From the NCBI RefSeq assembly GCF_041200175.1, contig NZ_CP165727.1, positions 5,521,501-5,585,500 on the forward strand: a DNA stretch of 64,000 bases, written 5' to 3'. The notes below the pieces were generated by a model. That model worked only from the letters and a program-made list of their open reading frames with translations. It had not been told where the DNA came from and ran no database searches. This document shows positions 53,825-61,933 of this stretch, piece after piece. Each line of letters begins with the position of its first letter. Within the stretch, counting starts at the first letter, position 1. This DNA is from Streptomyces sp. R33. Lineage in GTDB: Bacteria; Actinomycetota; Actinomycetes; Streptomycetales; Streptomycetaceae. Both the position numbers and the translations under genes were made by a program.

Positions 53825-54109
53825 CGCGCCAAGCGACGCTCACCCCGCATGAGTTCGACTCCCCGCTGGGGAGGGGTCTACGACCTCAGGAACACGTGTC
53901 TGACAAATTGGCTCAATGACGGACTGCCGCCCGCGCAGGTGGCGGAGCGGGCGGGCAACAGCGTGGCGGTACTGCTGGCCACCTATGCCCGCTGCATCGC
54001 GGGTCAGATGAGCGACCTCAAGCGCCGCATCGAGGCCGGGGGAGACCTTCCCGGGGGTCTGACCCGTGCTCCGGCAACGCCACCGCGTATCCGCCGTGGC
54101 CACCCGTAG
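53825..54109 (+). pseudogene. C-terminal remnant of a tyrosine recombinase (integrase)
   Basis: In one frame LTPHEFDSPLGR, and after a single-base shift near 53870, GVYDLRNTCLTNWLNDGLPP then AQVAERAGNSVAVLLATYAR and CIAGQMSDLKRRIEA. This is the C-terminal catalytic region of Streptomyces element integrases (LRH-x-x-L ... AGxS ... Y), with His of the LRH motif changed to Asn. Everything upstream is replaced by an IS5 fragment. Its position 152 bp from the 3' end of tRNA-Arg fits an integrase next to its attachment site. Confidence 0.8.
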
Positions 54110-54129
54110 AAACCCGGAATCAGCCGGAC

Positions 54130-54172
54130 AAGGCCGGACTCCCTCGGAGGCGATCCGAGGGAGTCCGGCCTT
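54130..54172. terminator. 18-bp-stem bidirectional terminator
   Basis: AAGGCCGGACTCCCTCGG pairs perfectly with CCGAGGGAGTCCGGCCTT around a 7-nt loop. It follows the recombinase remnant and also ends the minus-strand tRNA-Arg transcript. Confidence 0.85.
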
Positions 54173-54260
54173 CGCCGTGTTGCTACGCAAGATAGAGAAA
54201 GGTGCTCTGACCTGTACGAAAGCCCTCCCGGAGGGAGGGGTGGAGGTGGGACGTGGAGAG

Positions 54261-54333
54261 TGCCCCCGGCAGGACTCGAACCTGCGGCCAAGTGCTTAGA
54301 AGGCACCTGCTCTATCCACTGAGCTACGGGGGC
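54261..54333 (-). tRNA. tRNA-Arg (anticodon UCU)
   Basis: Minus strand, 73 nt. The acceptor arm GCCCCCG pairs with CGGGGGC, the D-arm is GCTC-AGTGGATA-GAGC, the anticodon arm has the loop CTTCTAA with anticodon TCT, and the T-arm GCAGG-TTCGAGT-CCTGC is perfect. CCA is not encoded. It reads AGA codons, rare in this genome. Its 3' end faces the recombinase remnant, making it the probable attachment site of the decayed element. Confidence 0.97.
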
Positions 54334-54429
54334 CGGAAGGTGGCCGTGGTGGCCTGGAGCCCCGGGGTGGGGGTGGGACTGCCGTCCGGACCGGGTCAAG
54401 GATAGGGCTCCGGCCGCCTTGTCCCGGTT

Positions 54430-54619
54430 GCTTCACCCGCGTGCCACGATGTGGAGGTTCGGTGAAGCGGTCCCGATAATCGCAGGCAGGTGCGATTCTC
54501 GCACCGCTTTTGCGCCGCGGCGGGCCTGGTGTTGTGCACTCGTTATGCCTGCGCCCCACTCGTCCGCTGTGTCCAAAAGGTCCACTGGAGTCGCGGTCGG
54601 CGCGCAGAGGGCGTATAAG
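54430..54619 (+). promoter_or_regulatory. dynA leader with inverted repeats and a TATAAG -10-like box
   Basis: The 325-bp space before dynA contains no gene. GCTTCACC (54430-54437) and GGTGAAGC (54461-54468) form an inverted pair, GGTGCGA-TTC-TCGCACC (54489-54505) is a short hairpin or operator, and TATAAG (54614-54619) is the best -10 candidate. Dedicated developmental control would be expected for dynAB. Confidence 0.4.
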
Positions 54620-54658
54620 CTTCAAAAATGGCCCCAAATTGGGCATTCTTCGCATGTG

Positions 54659-56278
54659 GTGACCTTGGATGTTCGGCCTCAGCTGCTCGATGCCCTGTCC
54701 GCCCTGCGCGACCGGGTCGCGTCCGTGCGTCTGCCGCTGCCCCTGCCCGGCGCCCCGCGCGCCCGTCAGACCAGAGCCGAGCTGCTCGCGCAGCTCGACG
54801 ACTACCTCGTACCCCGGCTGAAGGCGCCCGAGGCGCCGCTGCTCGCCGTCGTCGGCGGGTCAACCGGGGCCGGTAAGTCCACTCTCGTCAACTCCCTCGT
54901 GGGGCGCCAAGTGAGTGAAGCCGGCGTGCTCCGGCCCACGACACGCACCCCCGTACTCGTCTGCCATCCGGATGACCATCACTGGTTCGCCGGAATGCGG
55001 GTCCTGCCCGACCTGATGCGGGTCTGGGCCCCGCCCGGCGAGGACGACCCACTCCCCGCCCCCCACCGCGGCTCCCCCCGCGGATTCGGGAACACAGCCG
55101 CCACCCGCGAGCTGCGGATCGAGACCGTCGCCGGTCTGCCGCGCGGGCTCGCCCTCCTCGACGCCCCCGACATCGACTCCCTCGTCGTCGAGAACCGGAC
55201 ACTCGCCGCCGAGCTCATCTGCGCCGCCGACGTCTGGGTCATGGTCACCACCGCCTCGCGGTACGCCGACGCCGTGCCCTGGCACCTGCTGCGCACCGCC
55301 AAGCAGTACAAGGCCACCCTGATCATCGTCCTCGACCGGGTCCCGCACCAGGTGCTCACCGAGGTCTCGCGGCAGTACGGGGCCCTGCTCACCCGGGCCG
55401 GGCTGGGCGACGTACCGCGGTTCACGGTGCCCGAGCTGCCCGAATCGGCCGGCGGGGGCGGGCTGCTGCCGGCCAGCGCCGTCGCCCCGCTCTTCGCATG
55501 GCTCGCCCACCACGCCCAGGACCCCGCCGCCCGGCAGTACGCCGTCGGACGCACCGCGCTCGGCGCGCTGGACTCCCTCGGGCGCCGGATGCCGGAGCTG
55601 GCATCCGCCGTCGCCGCCCAGTACGCCGCCTCCGTACGGCTGACCTCGGCCGTGGAGGACGCGTACCGCAGGGAGGGCAAGCGGGTCCGCAACCGGCTCG
55701 ACCAGGGCGCCGTACTGGCCGGGGACGCGCTGACCCGGTGGCGCGGCTACCCCCTCGACACCACCGCCGACGAACTGCTCGACTCGCTCGCCGAGTCGCT
55801 CGCCGCGCTGCTCCAGTGCGCGGTTGCCGCCGCCGACGAGCGGATCGCCCAGGCCTGGCGGCGCGAGCCGGCCGCCGGGGCGGTGCAGCTGCCCGGACCC
55901 GACCGGGAGGCGGCGGAACGTATCGGCTTGGCCGTACGGCGTTGGCGGCGCGTACTGGAGGAACTCGCCGAGGACGAGGTCGCCCGGCTCAACAAGCAGC
56001 CCGCGCCCGATCCCGACGGGGTCGCCGCCCTGCTCGTCGCGGCCCTCCTCGGCGGCAAGCGGGCCCGGCCCGCCGGGGAGAAGCTCGCCGAGCGGATCGG
56101 CGTACAGGCCGCCGTACGGCTGCGCGACCGGGGCGGCGAACTGGTCGCGCAGCACCTGGAGCAGGTGCTGCGCGCCGAACGGGACCGCCGGCTGGCCCCG
56201 CTGGAGGCGCTCGAAGTGACGCCGGAACCGCAGGCCGAGCTGATCGCCGCGCTGTCCCTACTGCAGAAGGAGAGGTGA
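54659..56278 (+). CDS. dynA: dynamin-like GTPase DynA
   Basis: A 539-residue soluble dynamin-family GTPase. G1 is GGSTGAGKST (66-75), G2/G3 lie in LRPTTRTPVLVCHPDDHHW and LALLDAPDIDSLVVENR, and G4-like IIVLDRVPHQV follows. The C-terminal half is long, helical and Arg-rich with no membrane segment. Together with the membrane-bound partner encoded 5 bp downstream, this is the DynA-DynB pair shown in Streptomyces venezuelae to stabilise FtsZ ladders during sporulation septation. Start GTG 54659 (GTG 54656 equally possible); no clear ribosome site. The longer in-frame reading from 54419 is not conserved-looking. Confidence 0.85.
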   Translation: MTLDVRPQLLDALSALRDRVASVRLPLPLPGAPRARQTRAELLAQLDDYLVPRLKAPEAPLLAVVGGSTGAGKSTLVNSLVGRQVSEAGVLRPTTRTPVLVCHPDDHHWFAGMRVLPDLMRVWAPPGEDDPLPAPHRGSPRGFGNTAATRELRIETVAGLPRGLALLDAPDIDSLVVENRTLAAELICAADVWVMVTTASRYADAVPWHLLRTAKQYKATLIIVLDRVPHQVLTEVSRQYGALLTRAGLGDVPRFTVPELPESAGGGGLLPASAVAPLFAWLAHHAQDPAARQYAVGRTALGALDSLGRRMPELASAVAAQYAASVRLTSAVEDAYRREGKRVRNRLDQGAVLAGDALTRWRGYPLDTTADELLDSLAESLAALLQCAVAAADERIAQAWRREPAAGAVQLPGPDREAAERIGLAVRRWRRVLEELAEDEVARLNKQPAPDPDGVAALLVAALLGGKRARPAGEKLAERIGVQAAVRLRDRGGELVAQHLEQVLRAERDRRLAPLEALEVTPEPQAELIAALSLLQKER

Positions 56279-56282
56279 CGCG

Positions 56283-58124
56283 GTGACCGCCTTGACCGAC
56301 CGCACCGACGACCGCTGGGACGACGGATTCATCGCACGCTCGCGCCGCCCCGGCGGGATCGACGTGGACCTCGACATCGACGAAGGGGACGAGGGCGACG
56401 ACGCGCTCGTCCGTGCCGTCTCCGGCGCCGGCAGCGACGGGGGCAAGGCGCCCTCGCCGCCGCTCAGCCCCGAGGGACAGGCGCTGCGCACGCGCCTCGA
56501 GGCGCTGCGCCAGCTGGTCGGGCTCTCACGGACCCGGCTCGACGGAAAGACCCTCGCCGAGGCCGGCCGGGTGCTCGACGAGGCGGCCGCACGGCGCGGG
56601 CTGTCGCCGCAGCACACGGTCGTCGCGATCGCCGGAGCCACCGGAAGCGGCAAGTCCACGCTCTTCAATTCACTCGCCGGAGTGCAGATTTCCGAGACGG
56701 GGCTGCGCAGGCCGACGACCGCCGCGCCCATCGCGTGCAGCTGGTCGGACGGCGCGGCCGGGCTGCTCGACCGCCTGGAGATCCCGGGCAGGCTGCGCCG
56801 CCGGCCGCGCGAGACCTCGGAGAACGGGGCGCTGCGCGGGATGGTCCTCGTGGACCTGCCGGACCTGGACTCCGCGGTCGGCGCCCACCGCGACCACGTG
56901 GACCGGGTGCTCGCCCTCGTCGACGCCGTGGTGTGGGTGGTCGACCCGGAGAAGTACGCCGACGCGGTGCTGCACGAGCGGTACCTGCGGCCGCTGGCCG
57001 GGCACGCCGAGGTGACGTTCGTCGTGCTGAACCAGGTGGACCGGCTGCCCGGCGAGTCGGCGGACCTCGTACTGGACGACCTGCGGCGGCTGCTGGACGA
57101 CGACGGCATCGCCCTCGGCGAGCACGACGAGCCCGGCGCCACCGTCCTCGGGCTGTCGGCGCTGACCGGCGAGGGCGTCGGGGAACTGCGCGACCTCCTC
57201 GCGCAGTTCACCCAGGAGAAGGGCGCCGCGACCCGGCGGATCTCCGCCGATGTCGACCGGGCCGCCATGCGCCTGCGCCCGCTGTACGTGGCCGACGGCC
57301 ATCCGGGGCCGGAGATCGGGGAGGCGGCGCGCGCCGAGTTCGAGGACCGGCTCGCGGAGGCGGTCGGGGCGTACGCGGCCGGGCTGGCCGCCGAACGGGC
57401 CTGGCGGCGCAATGCCGGCAAGGCGTGCGGCACCCCGTGGCTGCGGCTGTGGCGGTGGTACGAGAGCCGGCGCGCCCCGCGCACGCTGGCCGGGCTGGCC
57501 GCCCTGGCGGTCATCGGCGGTCGCGGGCCCGCGACCGCGCAGACGCCGGTCGAGGAGGAGGTCACCGCGCGCCAGCGGGTGGAACAGGCCGTACGGACGG
57601 TCGCCGACGCGGCGGCCGACGGGCTGCCCGACGCCTGGGCGCAGGCGGTACGGGAGACCGCGGTGCGCGGCGCCGAACAGCTCCCGGAGTCGCTGGACGA
57701 GATCGCGGTCACGCTCGGGTCTGCGGTGACGGTGCCGAGCGCCAAGCCTCCGCGGCCGGCGTGGTGGCCTGCGGCGGTGCTGGCGCAGGCGGCGATGACG
57801 CTGCTGCAGATCTACGGCGGACTGTGGCTGGTCGGGCAGATCGCCGGGGTCCTGGAGCCGCGCCTGATGCCGCCGGTGCTGCTGATGGTGGCGGGCATCG
57901 TCGGTGGACCGCTGGTGGAGTGGACCTGCTCGATCGCCGCCCGGGGCCCGGCGCGGCGGTACGGGCAGGACGCGGAGCGGCGGCTGCGGCAGGCGGCGGC
58001 CGGCTGCGGGCGGGCCAGGGTGCTGGAGCCGGTGGCGGCGGAGCTTCTGCGCTACCGGGAGGTGCGCGAGCAGTACGCGACGGTGGCCGCAGGGGGGACG
58101 AAGTTGTCCACAACCCGCCAGTAG
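56283..58124 (+). CDS. dynB: membrane dynamin-like GTPase DynB
   Basis: A 613-residue dynamin-like GTPase with two transmembrane helices. Acidic N-terminus (DVDLDIDEGDEGDDALV), G1 GATGSGKST (118-126), G2 RRPTTAAPIACSWSD, G3 VLVDLPDLDSAVGAHRDHVD and G4 VVLNQVDRLPGESADLVLD are all clear, and LGLSALTGEGVGELRDLL is a G5-like region. Hydrophobic helices near residues 490-545 (VLAQAAMTLLQIYGGLWLVG and PPVLLMVAGIVGGPLV) match DynB topology. GTG 56283 follows the dynA stop by 4 bp, with AGGAGAGG spanning that stop, so translation is coupled. Predicted role: septal membrane partner of DynA with the divisome at sporulation septa. Confidence 0.87.
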   Translation: MTALTDRTDDRWDDGFIARSRRPGGIDVDLDIDEGDEGDDALVRAVSGAGSDGGKAPSPPLSPEGQALRTRLEALRQLVGLSRTRLDGKTLAEAGRVLDEAAARRGLSPQHTVVAIAGATGSGKSTLFNSLAGVQISETGLRRPTTAAPIACSWSDGAAGLLDRLEIPGRLRRRPRETSENGALRGMVLVDLPDLDSAVGAHRDHVDRVLALVDAVVWVVDPEKYADAVLHERYLRPLAGHAEVTFVVLNQVDRLPGESADLVLDDLRRLLDDDGIALGEHDEPGATVLGLSALTGEGVGELRDLLAQFTQEKGAATRRISADVDRAAMRLRPLYVADGHPGPEIGEAARAEFEDRLAEAVGAYAAGLAAERAWRRNAGKACGTPWLRLWRWYESRRAPRTLAGLAALAVIGGRGPATAQTPVEEEVTARQRVEQAVRTVADAAADGLPDAWAQAVRETAVRGAEQLPESLDEIAVTLGSAVTVPSAKPPRPAWWPAAVLAQAAMTLLQIYGGLWLVGQIAGVLEPRLMPPVLLMVAGIVGGPLVEWTCSIAARGPARRYGQDAERRLRQAAAGCGRARVLEPVAAELLRYREVREQYATVAAGGTKLSTTRQ

Positions 58125-58165
58125 TCCACAGGCCGGAGCGGGAGTCGGGGGGCCGCGCCAGCATG

Positions 58166-58270
58166 GGTCGTACCTCGTGCGGATGGTCCGTGCGGGTTGT
58201 GCGGATGATCCGTGCAGGTCGTGCGGCCGGTCCGTGCAGATCGTGCGGACGGTCCGTGCGGGTACGGATG
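58166..58270. repeat. 22-bp tandem repeats between dynB and ssbB
   Basis: Units at 58185, 58207, 58229 and a partial one at 58251 share GRTCCGTGC-RGRTY-GTGCGG; a degenerate copy precedes them at 58166. They end about 20 bp before the ssbB start and contain no open reading frame of note. Confidence 0.75.
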
Positions 58271-58288
58271 CGGGGGAGGGCTGCCGGG

Positions 58289-58696
58289 ATGAACGACACC
58301 ACGGTGACGCTGATCGGTCATGTGGCCACGCAGATCGACTACAAGGAGACGGTGAACGGGCCGTCGGCGCGGTTCAGGTTCGCCGTGACGCCACGGTACT
58401 TCGACCGGCGCAAGGACGCCTGGACGGACGGGACCACCAGCTTCTATACCGTGTGGGCGCGGCGCACGCTCGCCGTGAACCTGGCCGGTTCCGTCGCGGT
58501 GGGCGAGCCGCTGGTGGTGCACGGGCGGCTGCGCGTCCGGGAGGATCCGCCCGACGGGGAGGGCAACCGGTGGTTCTCGGCGGAGATCGACGCGACCGCC
58601 GTCGGCCACGACCTGAACCGGGGGACGGCGGCATTCCGCCGGGTCGTCAAGGCGGATCCGCCACTGATGGCCACTCAGAAGGCGGCGGTGGTCTGA
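58289..58696 (+). CDS. ssbB: single-stranded DNA-binding protein paralogue, SsbB-like
   Basis: A 135-residue OB-fold protein: VTLIGHVATQIDYKETVNGP, ARFRFAVTPRYFDRRKDAW and SFYTVWARRTLAVNLAGSVA with GEPLVVHGRLRVRED. The C-terminus ends PLMATQKAAVV and lacks the acidic DDDIPF-type tip that housekeeping SSB uses to recruit partners. That is the SsbB type, which in Streptomyces coelicolor acts in chromosome segregation during sporulation. ATG 58289 has GGGGGAGGG at about 10 nt. It follows dynA-dynB, giving a cluster that links septation with DNA handling; assignment as ssbB is by domain form and context. Confidence 0.8.
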   Translation: MNDTTVTLIGHVATQIDYKETVNGPSARFRFAVTPRYFDRRKDAWTDGTTSFYTVWARRTLAVNLAGSVAVGEPLVVHGRLRVREDPPDGEGNRWFSAEIDATAVGHDLNRGTAAFRRVVKADPPLMATQKAAVV

Positions 58697-58764
58697 GTGT
58701 TCGAGGCGGTTAGGATTCCCCGGTACTCACGGGCACCTGGGTCATTGGCCCGAAGGGGAAGACT

Positions 58765-60048
58765 GTGTCGATTGCCGTTCCCGCATCCTCCGCTCCTGAT
58801 TCCGTTCCTTCTCCGCTGCCTGCTGCCGCTCCTGCTGTCGCTTCCGCCAGACCTGCCACGCCTGTTGCGGCGATGGCGGCTGTACGGGCTTCCGCGCGGC
58901 GGCCGTTGGCCGCGGCGCTGCTGGCCGCGGCCCTGGCCGCCGCCCCGGCGGCGCGGGCGGCCGCGGACTCCGGGACACCCGCCCCCCGGACACCGGAGGG
59001 CGCGAGCGCCGTGCTGGACGGGCTGAAGACGTACGGGCAGGCAGTCCTGCGCGGGAAGGACGGTTCGGTCCGGCAGATCCCGGCCGGGCTGTACGAGATG
59101 CGGGTCGACGGCGGCGGGATGCTCCAGACGTACGGAGTCGGCGTGGCGGGCAACGCCCAGCCGCAGGCCCGGTACACGGAGAGCGGCTGGAACGGCACCC
59201 TGCTCGCCGGGAACGGGGAGGCGGGCCGGATCCGCTGGGTCCTCGAGCACTCCTACCCGCAGCTGAACGATCTCGCCGGACTGGCCAAGGCGGCCGGGGC
59301 CGGGGCCCTGACCGCGGAGAGCGCGGCCGCCGGGACCCAGGTCGCGATCTGGCGGCTCGCGGACGGGGCGCAGGTGGAGGCCGCCGACCCGGCGGCGGAG
59401 AAGCTGGCCGACTACCTCCAGCGGTCTGCGGGCAAGCTCCCGGAGCCGCCGGCCTCGCTGGGGCTGGACCCGGAGCACGTGTCGGGTCCCGTGGGCACCC
59501 GCCTCGGGCCGGTGACCGTGCGGACCGGGGCCGAGAGCGTGACGGTCACCCCGGACGCGGCCGCCGTGGCCATGGGGGTGCGGGTGGTGGACGCCGAGGG
59601 GCGACCGCTCACCACCGCGGCCAACGGGAGCCGGCTGTACTTCGAGGTGCCGGCGGGCACCCCGGACGGCGCGGCCTCGGTCACCGTCCAGGGCTCCACG
59701 AAGGTGCCGGTCGGGCGGGTCTTCACCAGCGGGGTGCCGGCCCAGGCGCAGATCGTTGCGGGCTCCAGCGAGTCCGCGGCGGCGGCCACGGCGAACGCGG
59801 TCTGGCCGCAGCCCGTCGTGGCCGAGGCCGGCACGACCGGCGACGGGACGGCCGTGACGCAGGCCTCGGCCGCGGCTGCGGCGGCGGTTTCGTCGGAGTC
59901 CACCCCGGACGAGGAACGGCTCGCCACCAGCGGCAGCTCGGCCGCCACCCCGGTCATCGCCTCGCTGGCGGTGGGCCTGGTGGTCCTGGGCGGCCTGGTG
60001 GTCCTCCTGCTTCGCAAGCGCCCGCTGGACGAGGAGGACCAGGCGTAG
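58765..60048 (+). CDS. TQXA-type surface protein, thioester Cys lost, degenerate sortase signal
   Basis: A 427-residue wall protein. A long Ala/Pro-rich signal region (ARRPLAAALLAAALAAAPAA) leads to a TQXA domain, residues about 80-210, which in relatives forms an internal Cys-Gln thioester for covalent attachment. The Gln is present (GTQVAIWRLAD, Gln192) but the conserved LQTYC reads LQTYGV here, with Gly124 in place of the Cys. A second beta domain (GVRVVDAEGRPLTTAANGSR) follows. The C-terminal sorting signal is LATSG, not the LAxTG used by Streptomyces sortase E, then a membrane helix and RKRPLDEE tail. GTG 58765 has AAGGGG at 7 nt. Confidence 0.82.
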   Translation: MSIAVPASSAPDSVPSPLPAAAPAVASARPATPVAAMAAVRASARRPLAAALLAAALAAAPAARAAADSGTPAPRTPEGASAVLDGLKTYGQAVLRGKDGSVRQIPAGLYEMRVDGGGMLQTYGVGVAGNAQPQARYTESGWNGTLLAGNGEAGRIRWVLEHSYPQLNDLAGLAKAAGAGALTAESAAAGTQVAIWRLADGAQVEAADPAAEKLADYLQRSAGKLPEPPASLGLDPEHVSGPVGTRLGPVTVRTGAESVTVTPDAAAVAMGVRVVDAEGRPLTTAANGSRLYFEVPAGTPDGAASVTVQGSTKVPVGRVFTSGVPAQAQIVAGSSESAAAATANAVWPQPVVAEAGTTGDGTAVTQASAAAAAAVSSESTPDEERLATSGSSAATPVIASLAVGLVVLGGLVVLLLRKRPLDEEDQA

Positions 60049-60402
60049 GGCATCCCGACGACGGTGGGATCGGGTCCTGGGGGCGCGGCCGGTCGGCCGC
60101 GAGATGGCTCCGGCGCTCGGAGGGCCGTGGGGAGAGGCCCTGGGACGGCGGCGCGGGCCCGGGGGCAGTGGCGTCGGACCATGAGGTCGCGCCCGCGTCC
60201 CGGCGGCGGGGTGCCCCAGGTGGCGGCATGTCGCGCCCGAGGTGGGCTCCGGTTGGCATGGCGGCGGGATGCGTGGCGAGGGGGTCCCGGGGAGCGGCAT
60301 GCCGGCCGCCGGAGGCGGTCCGGCGCGCGCAGGGGGTGCCCGGGGAGGGCCGGTTGGCGCAGGCGCTGGTTGCAGGAGCGGCGGTTCGGGTAAGCGCAGG
60401 CA
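60049..60402. other. intergenic region, no supported gene
   Basis: A 354-bp extremely G+C-rich stretch. Short frames on the plus strand lack ribosome sites and codon bias. CGCGGCCG-GT-CGGCCGCG near 60086-60103 may serve as the terminator of the surface-protein gene. Confidence 0.5.
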
Positions 60403-61887
60403 ATGGCTGATCAGGAGCTGACCTGGCGGGGCGCCGCCGCGCGGTGGGACCGGATGCTGTTCGACGGGGTGGCCCGCAGACACTGGCCCGCGGGCGACCG
60501 GGTGCTGCCGAGACTCGGGCGGGCCGCGAACCACGGGGTGCTGTGGGGCGGGGCCGCCGCGGCGATCGCGGTCCTCGGCTCGACCGGGGCCCGTAAGGCG
60601 GCGCTGCGCGGAGCCGCCTCGCTGGCGCTGGCTTCGGCGACCGTCAACACCATCGGCAAATGGTCCGTACGCCGGCCGCGGCCGCTGCTGGAGGGGGTAC
60701 CCGAGGTGCGGCGGCTGTTGACGCAGCCGACGACGACCTCGTTCCCGTCCGGGCACTCGGCGTCCGCGTTCGCCTTCACCACAGGGCTGGCTCTGGAGGC
60801 GCCCGGCTGGGGCGCCCTGCTGGCCCCCCTGGCCGTGTCGGTGGCGTTCTCCCGCGTGTACACGGGGGTCCACTACCCGTCCGACGTGGTCGCGGGGGCA
60901 GCGCTGGGCGTGGCCGCGGGCCTGGCCGTACGCCGCATCGCGCGCGGCGTCGAGGAGGCGCGGGTCGTGCCGGGCGACGAGCGGACGGCCGCCGAGGCGC
61001 CCGCGCTGCCGGACGGGGCCGGGCTCACGGTGGTGGTCAACACCGGTTCGGGCACGGCCGCCGCCGCGGGCCTCGACATCCTGCGCACCCGGCTGCCCAA
61101 GGCCGAGGTGGTCGAGTGCCAGGGCCCTGAGCTGCCCGCGGAACTGGCGGCGGCAGCCGCCCGCGCCACCGTGCTCGGGGTCTGCGGCGGCGACGGCACG
61201 ATCAACGCGGCCGCCACCGCCGCGCTGCGGGCCGGAGTGCCGCTCGCCGTGTTCCCCGGCGGCACGCTCAACCACTTCGCCCTGGACCTCGGCCTCGCCG
61301 GAGCCGAGGACACCTGCCGCGCCGTCGCCGCCGGCCAGGCGGTCCACGCCGCGGTGGGCCGCTTCACCCCGGGCCCCGACCCCGAGGACGGCCGCTCCGG
61401 GTACTTCCTGAACACCTTCAGCATCGGCGCCTACCCGGAGCTGCTGCGCCACCGCCTGCGCTGGGGGCCCCGGATCGGCGGCGGCCCGGCCGCCCTCCTG
61501 GCCGCCTGGAAGGTGCTGCGTGCGGAGCGCCCCGTACGGCTCCGGCTGGCCGGCCGGCCCCGGAGCGTCTGGCTGCTCTTCGCGGGCAACGGCACTTACC
61601 ACGGCACCGGCCCGGCCCCCCGCCGCCGCGACGGCCTCGGCGAGGGCCTGCTCGACGTCCGCCTCGTGCACGGCGGCGGCCGCCCCGGCCCGCGCCTGTT
61701 CGCCGCCGCGCTCACGGGCCCGCTGAGCCGGTCCCCCGTCCACACGGCCACCCGCCTGCGCAGCCTGCGCGTCGCGGAGATCCCCGCCGGTACCCCGCTG
61801 GCGTACGACGGCGAGTACGCGCACGCCCCCGCCGCGCTCGTCCTCGACACCCTCCCGAACGCCCTGACGGTCTACCGCCCCCGGTGA
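60403..61887 (+). CDS. PAP2 phosphatase - diacylglycerol kinase fusion
   Basis: A 494-residue two-domain lipid enzyme. The N-terminal PAP2 domain carries all three acid-phosphatase motifs: KWSVRRPRP (86-94), PSGHS (115-119) and SRVYTGVHYPSD (150-161), with several membrane helices. The C-terminal domain (from about 207) is a DAGK catalytic domain with VVNTGSGTAAAAG, GGDGT (262-266), FPGGTLNHFALDLG and a late SLRVAEIPAGTPLAYDGEY. Such fusions could interconvert phosphatidic acid/diacylglycerol or act on prenyl or sphingoid substrates; direction unknown. ATG 60403 has no strong ribosome site; the upstream 354 bp hold no gene. Confidence 0.9.
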   Translation: MADQELTWRGAAARWDRMLFDGVARRHWPAGDRVLPRLGRAANHGVLWGGAAAAIAVLGSTGARKAALRGAASLALASATVNTIGKWSVRRPRPLLEGVPEVRRLLTQPTTTSFPSGHSASAFAFTTGLALEAPGWGALLAPLAVSVAFSRVYTGVHYPSDVVAGAALGVAAGLAVRRIARGVEEARVVPGDERTAAEAPALPDGAGLTVVVNTGSGTAAAAGLDILRTRLPKAEVVECQGPELPAELAAAAARATVLGVCGGDGTINAAATAALRAGVPLAVFPGGTLNHFALDLGLAGAEDTCRAVAAGQAVHAAVGRFTPGPDPEDGRSGYFLNTFSIGAYPELLRHRLRWGPRIGGGPAALLAAWKVLRAERPVRLRLAGRPRSVWLLFAGNGTYHGTGPAPRRRDGLGEGLLDVRLVHGGGRPGPRLFAAALTGPLSRSPVHTATRLRSLRVAEIPAGTPLAYDGEYAHAPAALVLDTLPNALTVYRPR

Positions 61888-61933
61888 ACGGTCCCCGTGC
61901 CCTCCCTTGACCGCGCTCACGCCCCTTAGGAGC

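Noticed and set aside
58166..58270. Repeats considered as a CRISPR or replication-origin iteron array
   Set aside because: No spacers, no DnaA boxes and no replication gene. Better treated as an intergenic tandem repeat.
60064..60402. Short plus-strand frames before the PAP2-DAGK fusion gene
   Set aside because: Arg/Gly/Pro-rich translations without start signals. Typical of non-coding high-G+C DNA.
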